The notes under the pieces were generated by a model, which had not been told where the DNA came from, made no database searches, and was given only the letters and a program-made list of their open reading frames with translations. 64,000 nt of DNA from Chrysaora quinquecirrha (Eukaryota; Cnidaria; Scyphozoa; Semaeostomeae; Pelagiidae): NCBI GenBank assembly GCA_014526335.1, contig JACTAT010000006.1:2062738-2126737 (forward strand), in the 5' to 3' direction. The position numbers and the translations under genes were made by a program. Every line of letters starts with the position of its first letter. The first letter of the stretch is position 1. Below are positions 1-11,967 of the stretch, piece after piece.

Positions 1-770
1 TTCTTATCTTCATTGATTCGATATTTCATTCAACAAAAATTATACAGCAATTTTTTTCGTTTCAACCATAGTCATAAGATTATGGTTCAACTTAGTAAGT
101 AGAAAAGCAACGTATTTTCCTCTTCTATTTATCTGCAATCCTTGCTTGAGTCGGGGTGAGGGGGCAGCAAGTTTTCTGAGGAATTTCCGTTGTGGTGATG
201 TCAAAAAATTAGGAAAAACTAAAACTCCCGCCTTTTCAAGACCTTATGGGGAGGATTGTAGGTATCTAAAAAAGCAAACATTCTAGTATAATAGGAAAAG
301 ATAAAAATGCCTAAATGCACTTGCATACTAGCATGACAAAACTAATAATAGTATATACTGTATATATGGAATACACTAAGCAGGATATAGAATCGTATTT
401 ATAACTAATTGTCAATGTTCTCAATATTTCATGTGTTAGCATTTAAAAGGTGTACGTATGGCTACCGCAAGACAAAAAATATCAAGCACTTGAAACGATT
501 TTTAACAGTGTTAATGGTCAAACAAAAAGTATAGTTCTATATATACTGAAACGATGCTGTAAAACTGCTAGACGAACTAGAAATTCTAAATTGCTAGGGA
601 AAATTGCTTTTGGTTCATAGAAAAGAATCTTCCAGTTACGAGTGTTGCATTGCTCAAAATCCCTGGGAAAGTAATCGGAAATTGAATGCTTCATCAACAA
701 TTATCAGCGAAATTAGAATTTATTGTCAGGCATTCAAACTTCTAGAACTGAATCTTGACTTTGGTAGCAT
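1..770. other. No gene recognised
   Basis: AT-rich sequence with only short open frames on both strands. None resembles a known protein or shows convincing splice sites. It lies downstream (3') of the minus-strand carrier gene. Confidence 0.5.
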
Positions 771-867
771 GCGCAGCCTCAAAACTTTCCTTAGGTCAAG
801 TGTCAAACATTATTATGAGTCTATGCTGGACGCTCACTTGACCTAAGGAAAGTTTTAGAGGCTGCGC
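771..867. repeat. Inverted repeat (32-33 bp arms, 32-nt loop)
   Basis: The arm at 771-802 is the reverse complement of 835-867 apart from one extra A in the right arm. The transcript would fold into a long hairpin. It is probably a remnant of a foldback or MITE-type element, since no coding sequence is involved. Confidence 0.85.
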
Positions 868-881
868 GCAGGCTAGACTTT

Positions 882-998
882 GGCTGCTATTAGTAATCAA
901 GACCAGTCTAGACTGCCATTAGTAATCAAGACCAGCCTCGGCTGCCATTAGTAATCAAGACCAGCCTTGGCTGCTATTAGTAATCAAGACCAGCCTTC
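882..998. repeat. 29-bp tandem repeat, four copies
   Basis: The core TAGTAATCAAGACCAG recurs with an exact 29-bp period, starting near 891, 920, 949 and 978, with a few substitutions between copies. The array begins just after the 771-867 hairpin, so both may belong to one element. Confidence 0.9.
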
Positions 999-2141
999 AA
1001 AAGACACAAAGGCAAGGAATAAACAACTGAATAGTATACCGGTTAGAAAGCTACAAATACGCATGAACGTAGAAACAACTGTAATCACGTTAATGCAATA
1101 AAAATTAAAATAAAACAAAAACGAATTGTTTTAGATAGATGCTTGCTGGGGTATCATATGATGAAAATAATATTTTTTAAAAGCTATATTCTACTTGTAA
1201 CAGGTGTGCATGGGGAAGGAAGCCGTTTACTTAAAGAACAAATCTTACTAGAAATTCAAACTGGCGTTTCAACGCATTTCACTTTATAAAAGCTGTTGGT
1301 CTATAAGAACTAGCCACTGAATGGAAACTTAGGAAACGGTAGTGTTAATTAGGCCCTGGGCCAGTGGCCAAACATTGTTTGTCAAACATTTGACATTTGC
1401 TTGCCCAACATAATTATTGACCGTTTGTCTCATAAAAAAACATTGCTCGTCAAACATTTTTCGCTTGAGATAAGCATAAATTGTTTTTGCAGCTCCTCAA
1501 AAATAAAATTCGTGCAGAAGAAGAGGGAAACATTAGAGTTTCAGGTATACACTCCCAGCCTTTGATCTGATGCTCCAATAGAGCGATTTTAAAAACAAGG
1601 ATAGCGAGTGAAGTTGTGGGACTTATGCAATGAGTTAGGGAAACATTACGGTAATCTGTGATATCATTCACTGTTAGTCAGATATACATTGGAGCAAACT
1701 CGTTTATTTTTCTATATTCTTCTAAGAAAATATCAAATCATGAAGTAATAAAATACAAAAATCACTAGAATTCAGCTAATAAAATACAAGCATTCCTAGA
1801 CATTTTAAAATTATAATTGCATGCATAATGTTCTATATTCTATATTTAAAAATTCAATGTGTTAAAATTTGTGTAATAAATAACTTTATGGGTGATGGAC
1901 AATACAGCATTTGAATTTTCACTTTTAAAATGCTAATAAAATTTAATATACAATATATACCCCAATACACTAATACACATGGCACACCCTAACACTTAAG
2001 ATAATATCCATATATGACTCCATATGTGACCACGCCAGTCACTACAGAACAAATGATACCACACAGTACACAGAGATACGGAATACATATTGTCAATTCG
2101 AAGCAAGACAGTACACACAAACATGGCATATACTGAACTAA
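999..2141. other. Non-coding; MITE fragment inside
   Basis: No gene seen. About 1350-1462 is a degenerate copy of the GGCCCTGGCCAAA...TCAAACATTG family annotated in the cortactin introns. The stretch just below 2141 should hold the 3' UTR of the minus-strand carrier; I did not identify a poly(A) signal with confidence. Confidence 0.4.
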
Positions 2142-5100
2142 CTAGAAGCTTCTCTTGGGGAGTGTAGCTGGCTTTGCATAGTCGATAATTTTCTCTGCCA
2201 CGCCGAAGAAGTATACCATTTGAGCGATGCCAAACAAAGGAGCAATAACAATCATACGTGGCACTGCGCCTTTATAAAATGCTGTTATACCTTCCTGTCG
2301 ATATACCTTCACCGCACAGTCTATTATTCCATTATATGTCGGCTCTCCTTCAACTCGTTTCAGAACCTGAAGCCTCGTTTTAATGACGTCCAGAGGGTTG
2401 ACTGCTAATGAAGCTGTCATTCCGGATAGAAGGCCAGCACAAAGGGAATGAACGGGGTGTGGCTTTGATCCATCGTCTTTGTATCCCTGTAAGGAAGAGA
2501 TGAGAAATATTTTGTGATGCACGTAAAGAGTAAACTAGCTCGTTCATTAATGATTTACGGCAGAGGTTGAAGTTGATGCTATATTTGACCAGGGGAGGGG
2601 GTAGTTAATATATTTTGGGTACTGGGGACGTGCCACCCAAAAGGGTATTGTTTTTCATAATTTTGGTATAAACATGGGTCTTCATTTTCTGAAAATTGGT
2701 ATAGGTATGGGTATTGACTTCTCTATAATCATTACAAACTTGATCAAAACGGTCTTTTCTTCGTTTGCTTTCACTTTTCTTGGTGACGTTTGATTAGAAA
2801 TGACATATTATACCTTTAAGCATATGTAGCAGTGGAGGAATTAATATTTTGGCATAATTTTGGGTATACATTTTCAGGAATTTGATATAAATATGGGTAG
2901 GCATTTTGATTCTTGGACGGCACGTACCTATCCAAAACTAAGTCAGGTGACACCCCCGGGATATTTGATCAGTTGTGTGCACTTTTGTTCACCACCATGC
3001 TCAAGACGGCTAGGTATGGCAAATTATATTTATTACTTCATCGGATACGAGGAAAAATTTAGCATTTTCTGCAAGTTATCCCATCAATTTATCGTTAAAT
3101 TTGACACCCAGTGAACGAGATTTTTCAAAAGCTTACGAATGCACTGCTTAAGCTGTTTAACGAAATTCTCTATCAAATCTTTTGAAATGTTCGTTGATTT
3201 GATTTCTAAATGAAAGACAGGAAAATGGTTAATATGTTCCCATGTGTTCCCGCTGAACGTTTCAGTCAATGGGCTCCTGAAGCTGGATTGTTTTTAATGA
3301 AAATAATTTGCTTTATGCCGTGAGCCAAAGCTAGCAACCATTTTTAGCAAGGTGGTGCAATAGATATCGAACCTTAGTGTATATGCAAAACGTACCTTGA
3401 TGTTGAGAAATGCAAACATCGGGAAGTAAATGCACGAGAAAGGAACATCCCTAAAATGGTAAAAATATAGTAAAAGTGAAGCACTGGTGTGACAAAAAAG
3501 CGAAATTTATTAAACAAACAAAAGTTCCTATAACATTGTTTAAAGTACACTAAATTATAAGGAGCCTGTGCCTTAATCAAGATTAAAGCAAGACTAACAA
3601 ATTTCAAAAAGCAGGTTTTGTATTTAAATATATCGTGTGTGACAAAAAAGTAACACAAAGTTTGCTTCTTTAAACAAATATTTTGCCGTCTGGCTAAACA
3701 TTGCTTATCAAACATTTTTTGCTTGAGACAAGCAGAAGTTTTTAAAGTTTTTCCAAGACATTGATAAGCAGTTCTGTATCCCTAGCAATATTATTGATGT
3801 GGTCAAAATTAAAAATTTCTTGCAAAGCAAATCTCGAATGATTGACCCAGAGTTCAGAAAAGTGTTCAACCTTCCTCCAGACAAAAATACCCCTGGCTGA
3901 AAACCTTCCTCACTAAACAATGAAAAATAGGCGTTTCTTAGGTGTGGCATCAGAATCTCTTTTCTTCTAACCGATATGGCTTCCTTGAGTGCAGACGTGT
4001 TTTAGTTGCTCTTGGAAGAATCTCAAGTTGAAGTATGTACTAAAGTATTTAGAAGGTATCTTTTGGTTTAGTATCTTAGATAATCTTATCAGTGCTTATT
4101 AGCTATATTGTTCAAATGTTTTCTCTTGTAAATATTTTCGAAATGATAAAATGAGTTCGAATGTCAGCATAAGCCACAAGGCCTCGTGCGTAACCATAAA
4201 TGGCGATATCGATCGAGTCGATATCTTGGTGAATCTCCTGAACGTTCGTTACAAGGATCATCTTCAAAGAATAAATGGATTTCTTGTCACCGAGAAATCA
4301 AATGATATTAACAAAGTCAGCCTAGCAATTTTTGACTGTGGAAAATCAAAAAAGAAAGCCATCCTCACCGTCACAGCTTTCAAAACAACAGGCACATTAT
4401 TGATTCAAGGGCAAGCGTACCTAATATGGCATGAAGTTGAAATGGAAATTATAAATAAAATGCTAATCGAAAATGCTGAGGAAAATTATAATGATAATGT
4501 TGAAAAATTTGCAGAAAAGCTAAGAAAAAATGTTCAACAATTCGTGATTCCTGACGAAATCGCAAAACTTCCACTGCCTGATGAAAATACCGACCTTTCT
4601 GCAGATACGCTTAAACCTCTGATAGACAGAATTGACAAGCTAGAGAAAGAGAATATCTCTCTCAAAGAAAAAATTGAAAATAATGAAAAATCGATTCAAA
4701 TTCTTCAAAAGTCAAATGAAATGCTCAACAGTGAATTAAAGAAAAGCTCAGCAGAAAAGGTAAATTTTATTGAACTTATTACGAATGAAAAGCCAATCTT
4801 GTTAGCAAGAATAAAGCCCTCGAAAATAAAGTATCGAACTTAGCATCAGCTCTTTCTGAAAATAGACGCGAGTTCTCAGAACTTAAAGTAAATTACTTAA
4901 ACTTTGTAGAAAAACATAATGATAAACTTTCTTGCGATAAAACAGAGGAACGACTGTCAAAAGTTAATATTTCAAGTATTAGAGAAGACTGTGACCTCAT
5001 TACAGAAAACTATAAAAAACAATCCCAATCTTTTGAAGCTCTCCGCAACCGAACAAACGATAGGATAAACTCACTCAATAAACTTTTGAATGATATAAGC

Positions 5101-8100
5101 GATACACTCGAAAATCATATAGAACATTGCGTGTCAGAAACTTTCAGCCAAAGCAAATCGCAGAGTTCACAGAATGACGTAGCATCACCTGGGGAAATGA
5201 TAACCCGAAATCCACCAGAAGTCTCCCTCAGGGATCTCTCTGATGATGATCTGTTGAGCAACGGAAACTTCCAGTCTGCATCGCAGCCAGACAGCGACAT
5301 CAAACTTGGAAATAAGGAGACTCTCATAATCGGCGATTCGATGATCAAGGCTATCAAACTAAATAAATTTGACAAAAATGGCAACACATTTATCAAAACA
5401 ATAAGAGGCGGAACGATCAGACAAATTGAAAATGCAATTTCATCCGTTAAGGCTCCTAATTTAAAATTCTTGGTCTGTCACGTTGGTACAAACAACCTTC
5501 CGACGTCATCAGCTGAAGAAATTATTCATCACTACCAAAGTCTTGCCAAAAAAATGAAAGAAAAATTTCCAGCGGCACACCTCTTTTTCTCAACAATAAT
5601 TGCCCGTGAAACCACAACTGGAAACAAGGCATATGGGGCAAAAATTAATAAAATTAATAACGATCTCAAGAATTTAGCAAGAGAAACCGACATTACGATT
5701 GTCGATAATGATAATATCCTGGAACCTTCGCTAAGATACGATGGCTTGCACTTAAATAACAGAGGAACGGCTCTGCTTGTCAAAAATTTCAAAGATATGC
5801 TCCTCCCAAACAGACAAAGGTCGAGTTTTGAAACAAGAAGAAACACTCAGCGCATTCAACGTCCATACCAACAACCAACTACAAGAACAAACTCTGCATA
5901 CAAACCAGAAGTAAAACAATCACAAGATATTTCCTCTAATGAAACAGGGACTTCAATCAAGTGGCCAACAAACCCATCTGAAATATACAGACAACCAATG
6001 TTTTGGCCATATCCTTCCTTCCCACCAAATCCCATGCAGTATGCTTTCCCTTATCCAATGCCCGGTATGATACCTAGACCCCCTATCAGTCATGTTTAGG
6101 AATTTCTAATGATTTCTTAAACCTTAAGCCTTCTATATTACTTAAGTAATGTCTTTAGGACTAGATAACTTTCCTTTCTTTTCACTTTCCAACTATGAAT
6201 TTAATGTTCTGTTTAGTTCTGACAAAACAAAGCTGGATGACCTTATTACCAACCACAATTTGAAGAATTATTTACATCAAATTGCGAATATAAGTGAAGA
6301 TAAATATTACACAGTCGAATCATTAAACGAATTAAATCAAAATAAAAACTTAAATTTTTCTGTCTTTCATTTAAATATCCGTAGTTTAAATAAGCACTCG
6401 GGCGACTTAGTTAGCCTCCTCAGTGCCTTAAAAATAGATTTTGACTGCATATGTCTCACTGAAGTAAATAATACAAATTTAAACTCTTATAGCTCTCTAT
6501 TGGAAGGATACATTTTTCACCAGATCCCCCCTCAACAGGGAAATATTGGAGGGGTTGGTCTATTTATAAAAGAAGAGATAAAGCTTACTAAATTGAATAA
6601 TCTTGAGTTAAAATGTACAAATCCGTGTGAAAATTTATGGGTTCAATTTACGAAGAATAATGTAGAAGTGATTTTAGGCATAATTTACAGGCATCCTAAC
6701 GGGAACCTAGATGATTTCAATAATAAACTAGACGAAGCTATTAGTACTGCTCAAACTATAAAGCATGATAAATGTGTAATAATTGGCGACCTTAACATTG
6801 ATCTTATCAAATACAATGAACCGGGTAGAGCTAAAACTAAGGAATATCTGGATCTTTTACTCACTCATGGCTACCTTCCTACCATTACTCTTCCAACAAG
6901 AATAACAGATCGTACAGCCACATTAATAGATCATATATTCATCAAAGAACGAAAGCAAAGCAACAAATTCGTCTCAGGTAACATTTTTACAGATATATCC
7001 GATCATTTAGCTAACTTTCTTTTGATCCCTAACGATAAAACTGACAAACCACAGTCGAATAAGATAAAGACACGTGTTTTCGGTTCCAAAAATACTGAAA
7101 AATTTCTTAATATTTTACAAAATACAGATTGGAACTCAGTTTACCAACAGACTAATGCGAACCACTGTGCAACGATTTTCGATAACATAATTCAGAGTGC
7201 TTATAATGAGGCGTTCCCATACAAAACCCTTTCACGTAAAAGATTGAAAGACAAACCTTGGGTAACTACTTCGCTAAAAAAATGTATTATCAAAAAACAA
7301 CCTTTTTGCCAAATATATAAAAAGCAAAAGCAAAGAAAGTAAAGATAAATACTCTCGATATCGCAATATTTTATTGTCATGCCTCCGAAGTTCTAAAACA
7401 GCATATTTTAAAGAACTGCTTGACAAAAAATCTACAAGAATAACAAAAATGTGGTCGGTATTAGGAAGCTTTTTAAATCCTAAGAAATGGAGACGTGATA
7501 ATGCAATCAAGACAATCTCTTATGATGGGAAAACTTTCGAAGATGACCGAGACATCACGCCCTGAATTCTCACTTCTGCAATATTGGTAAAAATATTGCT
7601 AGTAAAATTGCCCCCCCTAACTCTCATTTTACACAATATCTAAAAAACCCAATAGGTAATACTTTCTTTCTAAGTTTAATAGACGAAGATGAAGTTAAAA
7701 ATCAAATACAAAGCATGAAAATAAAGAAATCTCCTGGATATGATGAGATAAAGCCAAGTATTATTAAACATTCCTGTTCATTTTTAGTAAAGCCTCTTAC
7801 ACATATTTTTAACCTCTCTTTTTCAAATGGGATAGTGCCTGACGTTTGGAAAGTAGCAAAAGTTATTCCGATTTTTAAATCTGGCGAAAAAAGCATCCCG
7901 GACAATTATAGACCTATATCATTACTTTCATGTTTCGAAAAAATTTTAGAGAGATTATTAGCAAGGAGAATAGTTTCTTTTCTAAATTCACAAAACATCT
8001 TATACAAACTGCAGTTTGGCTTTCGTGAAGGTCATTCAACAATGCATGCTCTTCTAGAATTAATGGAAGAGCTTTACTTGAATTTAGATAAAGGCAATAA

Positions 8101-11100
8101 CTGTGTAGGGGTCTTTCTTGACCTGACAAAGGCCTTTGATACGATAGACCACGACATTCTTCTCTATAAACTAGAACATTATGGTTTCAGAGGTAAAATT
8201 CATGATTGGTTTACTAGTTATCTAAAAGACAGAAAGCAGTTCACCTATGCTAACGGGAAAAATTCTGATATTGAACACATTGGCAAAGGTGTACCTCAAG
8301 GGTCCGTCCTTGGTCCGATTCTATTTACGATATATGTGAACGACATGCCAAACTCGACGAAACTTATACCCAGACTCTATGCAGATGACACTAATGTTTT
8401 TAACTTCGGTAACAATTTGTCTGATATGATGAATGAGACAAACATTGAGTTAAGAAAAATGCATGATTGGCTCAGAGCAAATATGCTAAAGGTTAATACA
8501 GATAAGACCAATTTTTGCATGATTCACTCATCAACAAAAACTCCTACTGATGTGGTATATACTGTAGAAATGGGCAAACCCTTGACAAAATCGAACGATA
8601 TCAAATATCTCGGCATAAAATTAGATTCTAAACTTAACTGGGAAAGCCATGTTCAAAAGATAAAAAGTGAAGTAATCAAATATTCCTCTATGTTTTATAA
8701 ACTACGGTATCACTTGCCGAAATCTTGCCTGACAACTCTATATGATTCACTAGTTCTATCAAAAATAGCTTATGCATTCGAAATAATTGGGTGTGCATCA
8801 AATAAACTTATAAAAGAGCTTCAAGTTCTCCAAAACAGAATTCTTCGAATACTTACATTTAAAGATCGTAGACACCCAACAAATACTCTCCACAAGGAAA
8901 CAAACTTTCTTAAACTAACTGACTTTTATGACTTCAAAATCTTAAAAATCATGCAGCAGGTTCACCATGATAAAACTAAACTCCCTGTAGTGTTCCAAAA
9001 CTATTTTAAAACTAATGAAACCTTACATAACTACGAAACTCGCCACAAAAAAATTACAAAATTCAAATGCATTACCTTCATCACTAAAAAATATCAGAAA
9101 TTCGTCAAAATTTGGAAAAGTTCTTAAGAAACGCATTATTGATGGTTATTAATTTTAGTCATCCAGCTTGAAAAATATTCCAAAAAAATAATAAAAGTTA
9201 AAAATAAAAAAGTTTATATTATAGTAATAATACTGTGCTTTAATTGTTTGTAAAGGCTGAATATTTTGTGTTCTGATTTTTATATTTTTAGCTTCTTAGA
9301 TGTGTTTTGTAACTTTATTATAACTTTAATTTAGCGGCCCAAGCCTGATAAGCTCTGCTTTTCTTGGGTCGCGTAAAACACACTATTTTGCCTTTAATTT
9401 GTACCTTATACATTAATTGTGTGTTTTACGAATGAAATTGAATTGAATTGAATTGAATTGAACAGTTATTATATGGTACTCGCGTTTGAAGCCATTTCAA
9501 AGGAAGCCGTTTGGTGCTGCGTTCTAAATCTAACAATTTACATAATAAGCGGGCATTACCGGATAATATATATTAAGGGTGTCAAAAGATGAATAGAAAT
9601 GAATACCGCTTGAAAACTATTGGTGATAAGCATTGCTTGCTCTGTTAATGCAAAACTTCATCTTTTTTAATTGAAATGTAAAGTTAAAGAAAAAGTCAGA
9701 TTCCTTAGTAGTCTACAATCCAGTACTAGAAATTCCTTAAGTTTTTTCTGTCCGAGTACTACCTTCCTTATAAAGCACTTCCTTATAAAAAAATGCGTGT
9801 ACCTATAAAAAATACGTTCATATTCAAACCTTTGAACTCAAAATTAAGGAAAACGATTGTCTGGTTGAAAAAATACCTGACAAAGACCAGCTAATGCCCC
9901 TGCTAACATTTCATATTGTAGTGGCAAGAAACTCCTACAAACGTAAATAAGACCATCAACAAATGAATCGCACGATAAGTAATAACGATAAAGACAAAAT
10001 AAGTCACACTTCATGAACCCAGGACTGCATGATCAGAGAGCCAACGATGTTTCCACTGAGCGAAAGAGCTCAATGAAATCGCTCTCCAAGTCATTTCAAC
10101 TCAAGGATCTCATCCCATTTCCCTTTTTGGACTAGCAAGTGCAAATGATGGTGCCGAAGAAGGCTGAACATAGCCGAAACATAAAAAGCAAAATGGGATG
10201 AAATCCTTGGGTTAAACAATTTTTTTTAAACCAATTTTTAGATTTATTTAAAAAAATAGTAATAGTATTAATTATAGTAATTTTGAATGACTTGCAGAGT
10301 TACTCGGCGATTTCATTGAGTTCTGTAGCTCAGTGGAAACGTCGGTCGCCATCAACTTTGTCCTACAAGGTCGCGATCGCCAACTAGTTCTCGTCAGAGG
10401 GAACCAGATGCGTGTCGATATGAGAATTGCAATAAATGGGTTCCAAAAAAATCGCCGACTTGCAGTCCGCAACTAGTTCTAAAAATCGTCGACTAGAAGT
10501 TCCGCAGCTAGTTCTAAGGTTAAAAGGTTATCGTATACGAACATCAAGCCCTGGCCAAACGTCTTGGTTTTTCACTTGACTTTTGCACTCGACAAGAAAT
10601 CGGGTGAAAAATCGACTCGTTTCGTGACCTTGTCGTGCGAGTCAAATGGCGTCGAGTGATGTTGCATGAAGTTTGATCCCGATCAAAAATGTCGAGTGAA
10701 AAAGGTGTTGTCGATTGAAATCGAATCGTTTGGCCAACTTGTCGAATGAGTCGAATGTCATTTTGTGGGAAGTTGCGGCGAGGCTTTTACCTTCTTCCTC
10801 CAAGAAGCATTCTTGCTTGATCATTGACAGCTAACTTGATTGCTTTTTCTGGGTTGACTAGCAATATGTTCACACCAAGTCCTAAATGAAAATAAATGGA
10901 AAATGAAACATTGAGATACTATCAAATCAAATCCACATTCTGACTTGACCCTGGAGGGAGGGTCACTCCACTTAGTTTCGGATAGGGATGTGCCGCCCAA
11001 GAATCAAAATGCCTATCCACATTTATACCAAATTTCTGAAAACGTACACCCAAAATTATGCCAAAATATTAACTCGTACACTGCTATATATGCTTAAACA

Positions 11101-11967
11101 TACTATAATATATCATTTCGAATCAAACTTCAAACTTGTCAAGAAAAGTGAAAGCAAACGAAAATAAGACCGTTTCCAAAAACGTTTGTACTTATTATCG
11201 AGAAATCAATACCCATATCTATACTCTATACCAATTCTCAGAAAAGTAAGACCCATGTCTATACCAAAATCATGAAAAACAATACCCTTTTGGGCGGCAT
11301 GTCCCCAGTACCCAAAATAATTAGGTACCCCCCAGGAACTTGAAAACCACATTCTTTCTTGACAAGGTTGAGAGAGGATTAAGATACAGCTAATACATTT
11401 ACATGGTCCAACCTTCCTCGCATGTCTAGTTAATGTTTTTCATACTTTTCTGATCCAATAACAAATGAGCAGGAGATGAACCATGGGGGTATATTCGAGA
11501 GGGGGCTTATTCTGAGATGGGGGCTTATTCAAGGATTTACGGTAATAAAGAGGGAACGGTAATAAAAAGAGGTACTTTGTCAATAAAGATGAGTGGCTTT
11601 ATAGAAACTTTAAGTATAATAAGTTAAAATAAACATCTACAACAATTACCTTTATAAAGTCCCCTGATTCCTTCAACTCTAGCAACCTTGTACATGCAGT
11701 GAAATCTAAGCAAAAAGAAGACATTTTAGTTATAGACGAAAAACTTATAAAGTATAGTGCCCTCAATTTTGGAGCAAAGAAATATTTTCTATCAAAGCTC
11801 AAAACAAACTTTCTTACACATTTTTATATAACTTTTGAACTTGCTGTGATCCAACTTTAGAAACAGTCCTTTGATCTTGTAACCTTGTCTTTGCCAAGTC
11901 CAGTGGAAATATACAAGCTGTTCCAACTGAGCCTGCTATTGCTCCATTCAAGAGTTTCGCAGTGAAG
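2142..11967 (-). CDS. SLC25A22: Mitochondrial glutamate carrier (SLC25A22/A18-like), incomplete
   Basis: Inner-membrane solute carrier, closest by recall to the H+/glutamate symporter GC1. Exons in order (minus): 11967-11818, 11705-11650, 10881-10791, 9934-9877, then 3450-3396 and 2486-2142 (stop). All joined exons keep phase and have GT/AG sites. Visible: first repeat with [11 protein letters not shown] (Px[DE]xx[KR] signature), [50 protein letters not shown], and in the last exon [11 protein letters not shown] (third signature) and [14 protein letters not shown]. The second signature and about 70-80 residues between LCQ and RDVPF are missing; the lost piece must start at phase 0 and end at phase 2. 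The start-codon exon lies upstream of 11967 and was not found. The gene is divergent from cortactin. Family assignment is strong; GC1 versus a close paralogue is less sure. Confidence 0.88.
2589..2960. mobile_element. hAT-like MITE, 372 bp, 8-bp TSD
   Basis: A non-autonomous DNA element flanked by the exact 8-bp duplication ATATTTGA (2581-2588 and 2961-2968). The ends are GC-rich imperfect inverted repeats (CAGGGGAGGGGG... / ...CACCCCCGGG), and the interior is AT-rich with repeated GGGTAT motifs. It is 372 bp, the same as the copy at 28126-28497. An 8-bp TSD is typical of hAT elements. It sits in an intron of the carrier gene. Confidence 0.85.
4151..6099 (+). pseudogene. LINE ORF1: coiled coil + SGNH esterase, one frameshift
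   Basis: The first frame runs 4151-4843 (230 codons) and contains a Lys/Glu-rich coiled coil. The reading then continues in another frame from about 4804 through 6099, so one small indel lies between about 4789 and 4804. The second part carries an SGNH hydrolase fold: GDS (codons 5332-5340, catalytic Ser), a glycine block GGTIRQI, GTNN (from 5485) and DGLH (5740-5751, catalytic Asp/His). The C-terminus is Pro/Gln/Tyr-rich. In related LINEs this protein binds the element RNA; the esterase may act on membranes or lipids, a role not settled. Confidence 0.88.
6149..9127 (+). pseudogene. LINE ORF2: APE endonuclease + reverse transcriptase, two frameshifts
   Basis: Frame 1 (6149-7342) encodes the endonuclease: NIRS, CLTEV (catalytic Glu), IIGDLNIDL (Asp/Asn) and SDH are all present. 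The frame shifts at about 7325 in an A-rich run to 7374-7565, then back near 7560. The RT frame is open to the stop at 9127: [38 protein letters not shown] (first Asp), [13 protein letters not shown] and YADD (catalytic pair), then a thumb/C-terminal region. It would nick target DNA and copy the LINE RNA in place. The two shifts separate the nuclease from the RT, so this copy is dead. Confidence 0.92.
9338..9462 (+). other. LINE 3' UTR: two stem-loops and (TTGAA)n tail
   Basis: Stem-loop 1 pairs CCCAAG (9338-9343) with CTTGGG (9363-9368) around AGCCTGATAAGCTCTGCTTT. Stem-loop 2 is a perfect 12-bp inverted repeat, CGTAAAACACAC (9372-9383) with GTGTGTTTTACG (9419-9430). The element ends in TTGAA repeats. 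In CR1/L2 LINEs the 3' hairpin and tail are what the reverse transcriptase recognises; that role is inferred here. Confidence 0.8.
10134..10345 (+). mobile_element. tRNA-like SINE module (copy 1)
   Basis: Shares two blocks with 60640-60770: GAAGAAGGCT.AACATAGCCGAAACA and GTTACTCGGCGATTTCATTGAGTT. It continues into TAGCTCAGTGG at 10326-10336, a perfect tRNA A-box. No good B-box follows, so this copy is truncated or diverged. It lies in an intron of the minus-strand carrier. Confidence 0.6.
10548..10737. mobile_element. Possible MITE with TGGCCAAACG ends
   Basis: Begins GCCCTGGCCAAACG and ends with CGTTTGGCCA. The interior repeats TCGAGTGAAAAA-type motifs. The ends resemble those of the GGCCCTGGCCAAA family (24078, 30876, 35422) but the interior differs. 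It lies just downstream of the 10791-10881 exon in transcription order. Confidence 0.45.
10949..11336. mobile_element. hAT-like MITE (older copy)
   Basis: Homologous to 2589-2960 in inverted orientation: it shares GGGATGTGCCGCCC near the left end and GGGCGGCATGTCCCCAGTACCCAAAATAATTAGG-type sequence (in part) near the right end. Flanks carry a decayed ACTTGA duplication. It sits in the intron between the carrier exons at 10791-10881 and 11650-11705. Confidence 0.75.

Larger units (their letters stand above)
4151..9462 (+). mobile_element. CR1/L2-type LINE, nearly full length, frameshifted
   Basis: A non-LTR retrotransposon with ORF1 (coiled coil plus SGNH esterase), ORF2 (APE endonuclease plus reverse transcriptase), a 3' UTR with two stem-loops and a (TTGAA)n tail at about 9431-9462. 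An esterase-bearing ORF1 is known from the CR1/L2 group. The 5' boundary is uncertain; a 5' UTR probably starts near 4000. At least three frameshifts make this copy non-functional, but the domains are well preserved, so the insertion is fairly young. It lies antisense inside the carrier gene, between the exons at 9877 and 3450. Confidence 0.92.
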
